Part shown: positions 49,315-58,489 of the stretch, in pieces
Layout: each line of letters starts with the position of its first letter
How positions within the stretch are numbered: the stretch's first letter is position 1
Assembly (NCBI GenBank): GCA_045612105.1
Contig: JAZKYL010000147.1
Location: 5,110-69,109, forward strand
DNA from: SVTX01 sp045612105
GTDB taxonomy: Bacteria; Bacillota; Clostridia; Oscillospirales; CAG-272
Reading direction: 5' to 3'
DNA: 64,000 nucleotides
Position numbers and translations under genes: made by a program
The notes under the pieces: generated by a model
Told to the model about the DNA's origin: nothing
The model's database searches: none
Seen by the model: the letters and a program-made list of their open reading frames with translations, nothing else

Positions 49315-52300
49315 TTACTTTGCTCCGAGCTGTACGCCGGGGGTATTGCTGTCGTAGTCGTAATTTGCCAGATACTGACGAAGAAGAATGATATCCTTCA
49401 TATTCACCTCTCCGTCGCCATTGGCATCAGCTCCCGAAGCGAGAACAAATGCGGGAGTATCGGTCTCGGTATTATAATTCGCCAAATATTCTCTGAGCTT
49501 GCTTACGTCCAAAACAGAGATTCCCAAGTCTCCGTTAGCGTTACCGTATTTGGATCCTATCCACACGGTCTCTCCGGTCGCCTTTTTGATTATCTTATTT
49601 CCATTTGCGCTATAAACGGTATTATTTTCATCTATCACTACCGTAACACCGGTATAATTACCGGAGAAAGCGTTTTGGTTAGAAATATTCGTAACAGATG
49701 CGGGGATCTTGATGCTCTTGACGTTTTCGGTAACAATAGCACCGCTTTCAATTCCGGTTACAGGCAGACCCGCATATTCTTCGGGAATCACCAGCGAATT
49801 GATCGCGTGTCCGTCAAATCCTACGACAGCAAGGCTTTCGCCGTCGTCGTTTAGAGCATATTCAAGGCCGAATGTTGCGGGTTCCTCAACAGTAACGCGG
49901 AAGGTTCTTGCAGTTGTATCGGTAATTGTAGTTACGAAGGAATAGTTATACTTACCGTTTTCATAAGTAACTGCATAACCGTCGTAATCGTGATACGAGC
50001 CAGTTGCATCGGGAGTATCCTTGGAGGAAACAACGTATTCTACCCAATTTCCATTCACAAGCTCCTCGATCTTGGGAACACCCAAGAATTTAAAGCCCTT
50101 TGCGAGAACAGTAATGTTAACGTCATCGGCAGCAGTGTCAAATCCGCCGTTGATGGTAAACTGAGCCGAGGATCCGTTATTTGTAACCACGGTGGGAAGG
50201 AAAGCCGAAGCCTCAACGGTACAATCAGCTACCGCAGTTGCCTTATAACCGTTTGCGGCAATCAGTTCTTTTCTGATTCGTCTTACGTTATTGTCGTTAT
50301 TAACGTGATATACCTTGCTACCGTCAGCCTGCTCTTTAACGTCAACACTATAATCGGCAGGATCGAATTCAACCACGTTGGAATCCTTCCAACCGCCGCC
50401 CCAAGGCATAATGATGGCGTTGATCTTGAAGCTATCGCCCTTCTTAAGTGTAACAGCGCCGTCAATATCGAGAGTAAGGCTTAGAGTCTGATAAGCTTCC
50501 TTTACGGCAAAATTCGCGCTGCTCTTCTTTCCTCCTATGACTATCTCCGAGGTATCAACAATAAACGAGAGGTTTCCGTAGGAAGTAGCGTTCGACATAT
50601 AATAAACATCGAAATACGGCACATGTGTTCCGAGAGTGTGATATCTCGTCTCCTTTTCCTTGCCGTCGGGCCAGATCATTTCTGTGACCTTGCAGTTATT
50701 GGTGTTGTCAAGGTAGCCGAGATATTTATAATAGGAATAACCGAAGAATGAATACAGGGAGAAATCTTCTCTGAAATTATTGATCGTCAGATCCTCTTCA
50801 ACGGTATAGACTATCTCATAATAGCCTCTGTTCTCATCGGTCTGAGGCATTTCCATATGGTTGATCTCTACCTTGATCTTACCGTCGTCGGTAACATAAT
50901 TTGTTGTTACGTCAGCATAGGTGGGTCCATAAGAGCCGATAGCTACGTCGGTGTATTCGGTTCCGATCATCTTACCCGTAGAATCTTCATAGCGAAGGAA
51001 AGCGTGGTGTCCCGCGTTATAGTGCTGGGGCTGGTTGTTCCAGAAGGGCTGAGACATAGCTCTGTGGTCGGGGAGCATCTCAAAGTTTCTTCCTCTTGTG
51101 GAATAATGAGAGATACAGTTGGTCTCGGTAACACCGGTGGAAAGATGATAATAAGGAACGTAATATCCGATAGAGGATATCTGCTTGAGGGGATATTTAC
51201 CCCAATTCTGATAGAGATTGAGGAGAGTGAAGTATTTGTCGTCGTCACCGCCAACGGTTATGGGGAATATTGTGTCACCGTAAGTAGTGTCGCCGCAATT
51301 ATAAATCGGCTCTTCCCCTTCAGAGAAGTTCTTACATACCTCAAGAGGTACGGGGAGCATCATATCGTTTACGTCAAGGAGCGCGGCGCACTCAAGAGCG
51401 CCGCTGGAGGTATGGGTCATTACGTAAATATTTCTGTCAGTACCGTCACCCTCTATTCCAAAAGAAACGTTATAGTGCTTATTGGGAGAATCCTCGTATG
51501 CTATGCCAAAGTTCGCTACACCAGAAAGAGTAAAGTAATAGGCACCCTTGATAGGATCGTAGCCCTTGAACTTTGAACGGGGGGTTGCATCGGTATCGAT
51601 CTTGATGTTTTCCGCTGTAAGAGGATTTCTTTCGATCTCAGCTTCCTTAAGGAATGCATCGAAGGTATGATTCTTATCGGTATATATTCGCTGTCCCATT
51701 CTGAAATCGTTTGTAGCATCATAAACAGGTGCGAGGATCGTATCGTTGCGAGGAAATACCTCCTGAGTGATAGTATAAACGTTGTTCGAAAGAGTAACCT
51801 TCATGCTTCCGCTCTTTCCGTCGTAAGGAAGGATGTATCCGAAGATACCAACGTTCTTAATATCAAATCCGATATACTCGGCACTTGCCCAATCAACACC
51901 GTTAAGAGAAGTGTGAGTTCCGTTCTTATCCTTTACGATAAGCTTGTCAACTGTGCTTGCGTTGATCTCGGTGATAACACCGAGAGAATTGATATTGTTA
52001 ACATCCTTATAGGCAACAACGTGTATCTCCTGATGGAGCTTATCGGAATAGGTATGCATGGTACGGTCGAGGGTCAAAGGAACCTTATCGTAGGTTATGT
52101 TCAGAACCTTGATGTCCTTGATCTGGACGTCTGTTCCCTCCATGCCGTCGAAATCAAACCTCAAGCCGGTGACGTTACCTGTGTAACCCTTCTCAGCCCA
52201 TCTCTCGGTGGAGAAAGTGTAGGTATGCCACTCGCCGTCGTTCTTGATATTGTTTCTGATCTTTCCCTTGTCTGTTGTGAATGAGGCTCCGTCAATGCTG

Positions 52301-54072
52301 AACAGAATGTCCATTGATGAAGACGTCTCGCTCTTGATTGTGATCTGAATAGCATTATAGGATTCTGCGGAATAAGACAGACTTGTTGATCCAACCCAGG
52401 TATCAAGGGGGTTAGCTATGGTAAAGCTCAATACACCGTTAGATACCTTAGGCTTTGTGGAATGGTGGGTGGAGTATTTTGTAAACGTGCTTATATCAAG
52501 AGTTTTCGTGGAAGAGACCGTTGCGCTGTTTACAAAATCGTTATCCAGCATATGAACGTCATAGTAATAATAGCCTAATCTGAAGATATTAGGTCTCGGC
52601 TCGGCGGTATAATTACTTGCGTAATAGGTCTTACCTGAAGTAGTTTTCGCGAAGACCTTCATAGTGTTCTGAATATAAGCCGCGCCCGAAGGATCGGTTA
52701 TAGAAGCAACGGTGGAGTTTCCGCCGGTGGTAAGATTATAGTTAACGCGAACGTTTTGATTCTCGATAGTGTACTTATTACGGTTACCATCCTTATTGTA
52801 ATATGCATCAACACCGTTCACAAGACCGTTTGCATGTGCAATCACATCTTGATTGTTGTTACTGTATTCATATTTGGGAAATCCGCCTTGATCTTCAAGG
52901 CTTCCAACGTAAACGTCCTCAACAAAATCAAGCACACAAAGTGTGGATGTATTCTTCACGGGAACTGCCGCAAAGGTCACATCAACCCACTGTCCTTCAT
53001 AATCGGAAAGATCAGCGGCTATTCCGTTACAATTTTTTCCGCTTCCCGCAGCGCACTGATAAGAAGCCTTGACCTTGGTGCTTGCCGCATCCGCAAAGGT
53101 TATACCAAGTTTCTGCTGAGCCGCAGTGATAACGCTATCGCCGGCATTAAAGATCGAGGATCTTCCGTAAAGCGTGGCATCATTCCAAGTCTTTCCGTCG
53201 TCAACCGACCACACGTACTTACTGATACCACCATCTACTACGCTCCAGCCGGAAAATACGAGACAGTTATCTTCAAAGGTAGTACCGCCATAAAGTATTC
53301 TGTCAACACCGGTTTTCGAGCTTCCGCCGCGAGCACTTAATGTTGCTGCTCCGTTCGCACCCATACCGTTGATCATATCAAGAGCAGAACAATAAGCGAG
53401 ATTCGACTTGGTATAAGAGGACGAGGGATCTATATATTCCTCTTTATTTTGATAATTCTCTGCGTCATATGCCTGAGCCTCAGCCGCTGAATTAAAAAAA
53501 CCGATATACTCAATATCAATGAAGGCATCCTCGGGAATTGTTCCCGCGTTCATAAAATCAAAACGGAGATAATTTGCTGAACTTCCATTATAATCTGCTA
53601 TTTTGGATGCAAGATCAACCGTTACAAGATTCCACTTACCGTTAGCGGTTATAGCAAAATGCTTTGAACTGCTTGCGGCAACAGGCTTCTTGTTAACCGA
53701 ATCCGAAAGGATTTCCATAGAAATGCCTGCTGTCTGTGTCCTGTACTTAATAGCAATGACAGGAGCTACAGCATGAGCCGTATAAAAAAGATGAAAATAC
53801 GCTTCCGCTGTGCCCGGACCTCCCGCAGAAAGAAGACGAACAAATTCGGTACCGTTTTTCTTGTAATGAGTTACTTCGTCGTATCCCATACAACCATATT
53901 TGTCACCCCAGATACCGGGCTCGGCTAGGTCATATATTTCCTGTGCGGTAAATATAAGATCGGTGGTGTCGTACTCCAATGCAACCGCGGGCATCGCGGC
54001 AAAAGGCATAGAGAGCACCGACATTACAAGCGCCAGCATAAGCGAGACGCCTCTAAACAGTTTCTTTTTCAT
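49315..54072 (-). CDS. Giant dockerin protein of the novel core family, paralog 3
   Basis: This 1585-residue secreted protein (signal peptide about 1-32, AMPAVA) begins with a carbohydrate-binding-type module (about 35-210; VIAIKYRTQTAG, FIDIEYIGFFNS) that sits near the C-terminus in the other two paralogs. An extra sandwich-like region (about 220-410; YVWSVDDGKTWND) follows, then the shared core (about 430-1330; KYPLKQISSI, YYHLSTGVTETNCI, LPDHRAMSQPFW, NQPQH, HMEMPQTDENRGYY), a short LRR_5-like segment (LAVVGFDGH, IPASVTNISN) and a dockerin (GNANGDLGISVLDV, GADANGDGEVNMKDI). The ATG at 54072 has AGGAGG 7 bases upstream. It has its own promoter. Confidence 0.8.
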   Translation of the reverse strand: MKKKLFRGVSLMLALVMSVLSMPFAAMPAVALEYDTTDLIFTAQEIYDLAEPGIWGDKYGCMGYDEVTHYKKNGTEFVRLLSAGGPGTAEAYFHLFYTAHAVAPVIAIKYRTQTAGISMEILSDSVNKKPVAASSSKHFAITANGKWNLVTVDLASKIADYNGSSANYLRFDFMNAGTIPEDAFIDIEYIGFFNSAAEAQAYDAENYQNKEEYIDPSSSYTKSNLAYCSALDMINGMGANGAATLSARGGSSKTGVDRILYGGTTFEDNCLVFSGWSVVDGGISKYVWSVDDGKTWNDATLYGRSSIFNAGDSVITAAQQKLGITFADAASTKVKASYQCAAGSGKNCNGIAADLSDYEGQWVDVTFAAVPVKNTSTLCVLDFVEDVYVGSLEDQGGFPKYEYSNNNQDVIAHANGLVNGVDAYYNKDGNRNKYTIENQNVRVNYNLTTGGNSTVASITDPSGAAYIQNTMKVFAKTTSGKTYYASNYTAEPRPNIFRLGYYYYDVHMLDNDFVNSATVSSTKTLDISTFTKYSTHHSTKPKVSNGVLSFTIANPLDTWVGSTSLSYSAESYNAIQITIKSETSSSMDILFSIDGASFTTDKGKIRNNIKNDGEWHTYTFSTERWAEKGYTGNVTGLRFDFDGMEGTDVQIKDIKVLNITYDKVPLTLDRTMHTYSDKLHQEIHVVAYKDVNNINSLGVITEINASTVDKLIVKDKNGTHTSLNGVDWASAEYIGFDIKNVGIFGYILPYDGKSGSMKVTLSNNVYTITQEVFPRNDTILAPVYDATNDFRMGQRIYTDKNHTFDAFLKEAEIERNPLTAENIKIDTDATPRSKFKGYDPIKGAYYFTLSGVANFGIAYEDSPNKHYNVSFGIEGDGTDRNIYVMTHTSSGALECAALLDVNDMMLPVPLEVCKNFSEGEEPIYNCGDTTYGDTIFPITVGGDDDKYFTLLNLYQNWGKYPLKQISSIGYYVPYYHLSTGVTETNCISHYSTRGRNFEMLPDHRAMSQPFWNNQPQHYNAGHHAFLRYEDSTGKMIGTEYTDVAIGSYGPTYADVTTNYVTDDGKIKVEINHMEMPQTDENRGYYEIVYTVEEDLTINNFREDFSLYSFFGYSYYKYLGYLDNTNNCKVTEMIWPDGKEKETRYHTLGTHVPYFDVYYMSNATSYGNLSFIVDTSEIVIGGKKSSANFAVKEAYQTLSLTLDIDGAVTLKKGDSFKINAIIMPWGGGWKDSNVVEFDPADYSVDVKEQADGSKVYHVNNDNNVRRIRKELIAANGYKATAVADCTVEASAFLPTVVTNNGSSAQFTINGGFDTAADDVNITVLAKGFKFLGVPKIEELVNGNWVEYVVSSKDTPDATGSYHDYDGYAVTYENGKYNYSFVTTITDTTARTFRVTVEEPATFGLEYALNDDGESLAVVGFDGHAINSLVIPEEYAGLPVTGIESGAIVTENVKSIKIPASVTNISNQNAFSGNYTGVTVVIDENNTVYSANGNKIIKKATGETVWIGSKYGNANGDLGISVLDVSKLREYLANYNTETDTPAFVLASGADANGDGEVNMKDIILLRQYLANYDYDSNTPGVQLGAK

Positions 54073-54132
54073 AATGAAACCTCCTACTGATGAGTTGTGC
54101 AAATCATACAAGTCAATTAAACACTTTGAAAC

Positions 54133-54161
54133 ATAATAACATATTTTCTCCAAAATGTCAA
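54133..54161 (-). promoter_or_regulatory. Promoter of giant paralog 3
   Basis: Minus strand TTGACA (54161-54156) and TATTAT (54138-54133), 17-base spacing, with TATGT before the -10 box. The remaining spacer to 54296 is AT-rich with nothing further recognised. Confidence 0.8.
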
Positions 54162-54296
54162 TACTCTTGTATAAAAATTATAATATAAATCACGGTGTTA
54201 GTCTATGGACTATCCGATTGAAATAGCTAAAAAATAGCACTATCTTATACATTTAAAGACCAATCATTTAAGGCATATAACTAAAAATCCCCCAAC

Positions 54297-54341
54297 AAAA
54301 ATATCTCCCGAAAGCCAAATTACCTTTCGGGAGATATTTTT
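54297..54341 (-). terminator. Terminator of the glycosidase-like operon
   Basis: AAAAATATCTCCCGAAAG (54297-54314) pairs with CTTTCGGGAGATATTTTT (54324-54341), flanked by Ts on both strands. Confidence 0.9.
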
Positions 54342-54349
54342 CTTTTTTG

Positions 54350-56227
54350 TTAAACTCTTTCTTTTTTACCGAAATACGTCAGCATCATCTCAAGCACTCT
54401 CGAGCTTCCGCTTCCGTTTGGTTGCCAAGGATTGTACCAAGGATTTATTGAGCAATACCGTTCAGCGACGATATTTTCCTTTGTCATACCGTACTTTAGG
54501 CAAGCATCCAGCGTTTCCTTCGCCTTTTCTCGCTCACCGCACGCGCACCAAGCTTTTATCCAATAGGTCTCACTCTGCATAGTGTACCATACGTCGCCGT
54601 ATCCGCCGAAATAAGCCTCGTCCCACATGCTGGCACAGCTGGTCATCCTGCCCGTAAGTCCGCGTTCAAACTGACCTCGAATACGAAAGAAATTCTCCAT
54701 CTTTTGGTGTATCTCACCGCCCGGCTCAATGAAACCGGTATAGAGCAGATAAGGCGCACCGTCGGTGTAATAGCTGTAATTTTCGCTGTCCTCAAAAGGT
54801 ACTCCAAGCATATGCGGCAGAATGTAATATTCATCATCCTCATGACCCCTGAAAAGCAAGTCGCGAATGTCCTCGATCACTTCTGAATAATCGTCAAATA
54901 TTGCTTTGGTGCGTTCATATTCATCGGACCCATACTGTAAAAGAACTTCGTACATCGAGCGCAATGCCATACAGTTGTGGCTGTCGGTAAAGGTCCAGAA
55001 TTGACCTCTTTCGCTCCAATCACTTCCGGTTCCCGCAGGAAATATTCTCTCGTATCCGTCCTCGCGAGGCGACATCCTACGTCTGTCTATCCAATCGCGC
55101 ATAGCGGTCATATATGGCAAAAAGTGTCTGAATTCTCTTTTGCTGTCAGAGTTTTTCAAGTGCTCACAGATTCCGAACAGCACGGATCCCGTAAAATTGT
55201 CCCATCCCGCGGTTGAGCCGATCTTTCCGTGATCCTCACCGTCGATAATAAACCAACGTTCAAGATAGCCGCAATAAGCGTTAAAGGAATACTCATATAT
55301 TCCCGCCTTTTCAAGATTTGTCAGCACCTGGACGCCCTCATACGGCCAGACAAATCTTGCTATATCTCCTTGGCGCACAGATACCCTGTCCTGCCCCTCG
55401 TATCTTGCCAACATCTGCATACACTGAACGGCGCAATGCTTGTAAATCCCGAGATATTTTTCGTCGTCGGTGTCCGGCAGATATTTGATCTTTTCAACTA
55501 TTCCCTGCCAGAAATCCACCGCCTCGGCTCGCTTTTTTTTGTAGTCAAAATTCCCTATCGGCTCGTTAGCGCGGACGGCACCGGTAAAAGTAACCTTCTC
55601 CCACGCAGACAGAGTATATTTCACGTCAAAATAATCCGCCGCCGCAAAGCTGTGCCGACTTTTTGAATCGGTTACCCAATCCACATGCAAATTATCCGCC
55701 TTGACCGTCAGATATCCCATATCGCTCTCGGCAACCCCTTCTTCGTTCTGCGCCCAAGTGCGTTTCAGCATATACCAATTCTTGAAATTCGGACGGTACG
55801 GGCTGTACCCCTCTTGATGCTGATTGACCATATATTTTTCCTGCCCGGAACGCGGCATCACGGCAATATTACCTGAAACGGTCTCGTCGCTATCATTGAT
55901 AAGAGTTACCTTAAAATATACCGTCGGATTCCGCTCACTGCCCGCAAAAGCCTCAATTTTTGTAAGACACTCTGCGCGATTTATCACCTCATATATGGGC
56001 AGACCGCACTCGACCTCTCTGTATTCGGTCTCATCAAGATCAAATCCCACAGGCTCTTCTCCGTGAAGAAACAAAACCCCCACTCCGGGCTGACCTACGT
56101 GTGTACCGTTGTCAAGCAAAGAGAGCGACAAGATCTTAAAATCGGGACAGAGCAATGCGATCCTTTCTGAAAGCGGACGATGAAGATAGGCCTTCGTAGT
56201 CTTCGGTCTCAACCAAGCCTCTTTCAT
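54350..56227 (-). CDS. Six-hairpin glycosidase-like protein, cytoplasmic
   Basis: This 625-residue protein has no signal peptide. The N-terminal part (about 1-230) is beta-rich with LINDSDETVSGNI, as in supersandwich domains. The C-terminal part (about 240-620) is helical and matches the (alpha/alpha)6 six-hairpin glycosidase fold: ARFVWPYEGVQVLTNL, DNFTGSVLFGICEHL, PAGTGSDWSERGQFWTFTDS and MWDEAYFGGYGDVWYTMQSETYW. The acidic residues in SDWSERGQ and WDEAY are candidates for catalysis. It could act on oligosaccharides taken into the cell. Its start overlaps the AraC gene stop as ATGA, so the regulator and enzyme are coupled. The exact GH family is not known to me. Confidence 0.75.
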   Translation of the reverse strand: MKEAWLRPKTTKAYLHRPLSERIALLCPDFKILSLSLLDNGTHVGQPGVGVLFLHGEEPVGFDLDETEYREVECGLPIYEVINRAECLTKIEAFAGSERNPTVYFKVTLINDSDETVSGNIAVMPRSGQEKYMVNQHQEGYSPYRPNFKNWYMLKRTWAQNEEGVAESDMGYLTVKADNLHVDWVTDSKSRHSFAAADYFDVKYTLSAWEKVTFTGAVRANEPIGNFDYKKKRAEAVDFWQGIVEKIKYLPDTDDEKYLGIYKHCAVQCMQMLARYEGQDRVSVRQGDIARFVWPYEGVQVLTNLEKAGIYEYSFNAYCGYLERWFIIDGEDHGKIGSTAGWDNFTGSVLFGICEHLKNSDSKREFRHFLPYMTAMRDWIDRRRMSPREDGYERIFPAGTGSDWSERGQFWTFTDSHNCMALRSMYEVLLQYGSDEYERTKAIFDDYSEVIEDIRDLLFRGHEDDEYYILPHMLGVPFEDSENYSYYTDGAPYLLYTGFIEPGGEIHQKMENFFRIRGQFERGLTGRMTSCASMWDEAYFGGYGDVWYTMQSETYWIKAWCACGEREKAKETLDACLKYGMTKENIVAERYCSINPWYNPWQPNGSGSSRVLEMMLTYFGKKERV

Positions 56228-57063
56228 TGATCGCCCTCCTTCTCTTTCAACTGTTTTCTCCAGGAAACAGGCGATGTTCCGTAATAATTCTTAAAGCACC
56301 TTGAAAAATACTCGTTGTCACAAAATCCGCACTCCTCCGCAACCTCACGTATCGACAGCTCGCTGTTAATAAGCAGTCTCGCCGCCTTCTCCATGCGCTT
56401 TTTCATTACGTATTCCATTATAGTAATGTCGTATTCCTTCTTAAAATGCTCGGTGAGAGTAACGGTACTGTAATGAAGCTTAAAAGAAAGATCTGAAAGG
56501 GTTATTTTTTTCGATAGATTGTTTTTAATGTAAGACTTTATAAGCTGACCGATAGTCATATCGGCATCCGCCAGAAGATTATTAGTCTCAATGTACTCGG
56601 AAATAAGCGGAAGCAGAGCCGCGAACGCATCAAGCTTCTCTTTTGAATATTTCGGCAGATCCTGAATACTCTTTTCAAGTTGACTTTTGTTAAGAGTGGG
56701 CGACACATCCAAAGCAAGCTTCATAAGCTCCTTTTCGCTCTCGACTCCGTCCTCGATACCCATTCCCACAAAAACGTATGCGACGATCTCATCATTTTTA
56801 TGTATAGGCATCAAAGCTTCATAAATACCGAAAGGACACTTGTACACGTGCAGACCGTTCTTCTCGTATGCCCTCTCAAGCTCACAATCATCCGATTCAA
56901 TGCAAATATCCATGCATTTTTGTGATTTGTGTATATTTGAACAGTACAAAGCGCCCGAATAGCGGCGGGCAATTATTTTATTTTTGCTGTTGACTATGGC
57001 AACGTCCATACCCGATATTTCATAAAAGCTCTGCAAAATATCTTCGATCTTAAGCGAACCCAT
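56224..57063 (-). CDS. AraC family regulator with PocR-type sensor domain
   Basis: This 279-residue protein has an N-terminal PocR-type ligand domain (about 1-150) with conserved cysteines in CSNIHKSQKCMDIC and YKCPFGIYEALMPI, and a C-terminal AraC double HTH (about 180-275) with LSDLSFKLHYSTVTLTEHF and IREVAEECGFCDNEYFSRCF, then FKNYYGTSPVSWRK. It is an activator for sugar use in this setting, coupled to the glycosidase-like gene. The ATG at 57063 has GAAGGAGGG 7 bases upstream. It is divergent from the Gfo/Idh/MocA gene, whose promoter may also be under its control. Confidence 0.9.
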   Translation of the reverse strand: MGSLKIEDILQSFYEISGMDVAIVNSKNKIIARRYSGALYCSNIHKSQKCMDICIESDDCELERAYEKNGLHVYKCPFGIYEALMPIHKNDEIVAYVFVGMGIEDGVESEKELMKLALDVSPTLNKSQLEKSIQDLPKYSKEKLDAFAALLPLISEYIETNNLLADADMTIGQLIKSYIKNNLSKKITLSDLSFKLHYSTVTLTEHFKKEYDITIMEYVMKKRMEKAARLLINSELSIREVAEECGFCDNEYFSRCFKNYYGTSPVSWRKQLKEKEGDQ

Positions 57064-57118
57064 AATTCTGCCCTCCTTCAAAAATCCGTTTTTCCAAATT
57101 GAATTACTCTACTGCTTC

Positions 57119-57147
57119 ATAATAGCATAAGACCCGTAAAATTGCAA
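57119..57147 (-). promoter_or_regulatory. Promoter of the AraC/PocR regulator gene
   Basis: Minus strand TTGCAA (57147-57142) and TATTAT (57124-57119), 17-base spacing with extended TGC. Confidence 0.7.
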
Positions 57148-57209
57148 GCCTTTTTTGCTAAAAAGCCATAAAATTTATCGATTTTACGGTTTTACTTATT
57201 GATTTGTAG

Positions 57210-57238
57210 TTGTCAAGGCAAAAAAAGTTTGCTATAAT
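57210..57238 (+). promoter_or_regulatory. Promoter of the Gfo/Idh/MocA gene
   Basis: TTGTCA (57210-57215) and extended TGCTATAAT (-10 at 57233-57238), 17-base spacing. Confidence 0.8.
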
Positions 57239-57302
57239 GTACTCGTAAGGCAGAAAAGCCTGCCCAAATTAAAAATATTTATTACACAGGAGGATGTGTA
57301 TC

Positions 57303-58325
57303 ATGAAAGACGGAAAAGTTGTTGTTGGTATTATGGGCCTGCAGTTCGGTCTGCGCCATATGGAAGGAGCTATGGAAAACGGATACGAGATCGGCGCTAT
57401 CTGCGACACTCTGCCCGGCAGACTTGAGGATTACGGCACGGAGTACAAGATTCCGAGAGACCGCTGGTACACCGATTACAGAGATTGCCTTAATATCGGA
57501 CTTGACGTTGTAGTTCTTGCGGTTCCCGACCAGATGCACAGACAGATGTCCGAGGATTTTCTTGCCGCAGGAGTAAACGTACTCTGCGAAAAGCCTCTCG
57601 CGCTCAACCGTGAGGATCTTTGCGCAATTATCAAGGCTGAAAAGGCAAGCACCGCACGCTTTATGGTAGGTCAGGTCTGCCGTTTCACCTCCAATTTCAT
57701 TCTTGCAAAGCAGATGATCGACGAGGGCAAGATCGGTGACATCTACTTTATCGAATCCGAGTACGCTCACGACTATATGAAGATACTTGCCAACGAAAAG
57801 GCTTGGAGAGCAGATCCCGCACGTCACGGTATGATCGGTGGCGGTTGCCACGCTGTTGACCTTATGCGCTGGATCGCAGGAGACCCCTATGAGATCATGG
57901 CATACGGCACGCATAAGCTCCTCCCCACTGTTCCCTACAATGACGCAACCATCGCAATCATGAAGTTCCCCAACGACGTCATCGGTAAGGTATTCTGTTC
58001 TACCGGTTGTAAGAGAAACTACACCATGAGAACCCTTATCTACGGAACCAAGGGTACCATCATCTGCGACAACACATCTCCTACTATCACCTACTTCGGT
58101 GTGAATGAGGATCAGACCCACAAGAAGGCTGAGGAGATCCCCGTTGGCACCGTAAACAACCACAACGTAAAGGACGAGATCAGAGTATTCGTTGACGCGA
58201 TCCTCAACAATAAGCCTATCCAGATGTCTGCTACCGAGGGTGCAAAGAGCGCTCAGGCTTGTATCTCTATCGTTGAGTCCAGCGACACAGGCAAGATCGT
58301 ACATCCCAATTATAATTTCGATTAA
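57303..58325 (+). CDS. Gfo/Idh/MocA family oxidoreductase
   Basis: This 340-residue protein has an N-terminal Rossmann NAD(P) domain: VVVGIMGLQFGLRHMEG replaces the usual GxGxxG, and VVVLAVPDQMH, then the EKPLAL motif (Lys of the family active site) follow. The C-terminal alpha/beta domain has GGCHAVDLMRWIAG, where the His is the usual catalytic residue. It probably oxidises or reduces a sugar or inositol-type substrate in the cytoplasm. The altered glycine motif (G-x2-G-x2-H) is worth noting. The ATG at 57303 lies 9 bases after AGGAGG; a nearer ATG at 57294 overlaps that site. It is divergent from the AraC-glycosidase operon. Confidence 0.9.
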   Translation: MKDGKVVVGIMGLQFGLRHMEGAMENGYEIGAICDTLPGRLEDYGTEYKIPRDRWYTDYRDCLNIGLDVVVLAVPDQMHRQMSEDFLAAGVNVLCEKPLALNREDLCAIIKAEKASTARFMVGQVCRFTSNFILAKQMIDEGKIGDIYFIESEYAHDYMKILANEKAWRADPARHGMIGGGCHAVDLMRWIAGDPYEIMAYGTHKLLPTVPYNDATIAIMKFPNDVIGKVFCSTGCKRNYTMRTLIYGTKGTIICDNTSPTITYFGVNEDQTHKKAEEIPVGTVNNHNVKDEIRVFVDAILNNKPIQMSATEGAKSAQACISIVESSDTGKIVHPNYNFD

Positions 58326-58349
58326 TTTGCATAGATTATAATAAATTAT

Positions 58350-58390
58350 CCGTCTGGAACCGAAAATTTAGGTTGCAGACGGGTATTTTT
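58350..58390 (+). terminator. Terminator of the oxidoreductase gene
   Basis: CCGTCTG (58350-58356) pairs with CAGACGG (58376-58382), with inner AACC/GGTT, followed by GTATTTTTT. Confidence 0.85.
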
Positions 58391-58425
58391 TAACAAAAAA
58401 GTCACATATAACACAAAAAATATTG

Positions 58426-58454
58426 TTGCAAATGTGAATATTTAATGATATATT
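58426..58454 (+). promoter_or_regulatory. Promoter of the dockerin esterase gene
   Basis: TTGCAA (58426-58431) and TATATT (58449-58454), 17-base spacing. Confidence 0.6.
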
Positions 58455-58489
58455 AAAGTTACATTTATACTATATTTGGGAGGATTTTT

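Noticed and set aside
57282..58304. A 340-aa minus-strand frame over the oxidoreductase gene
   Set aside because: It mirrors the Gfo/Idh/MocA gene almost exactly and has no family features.
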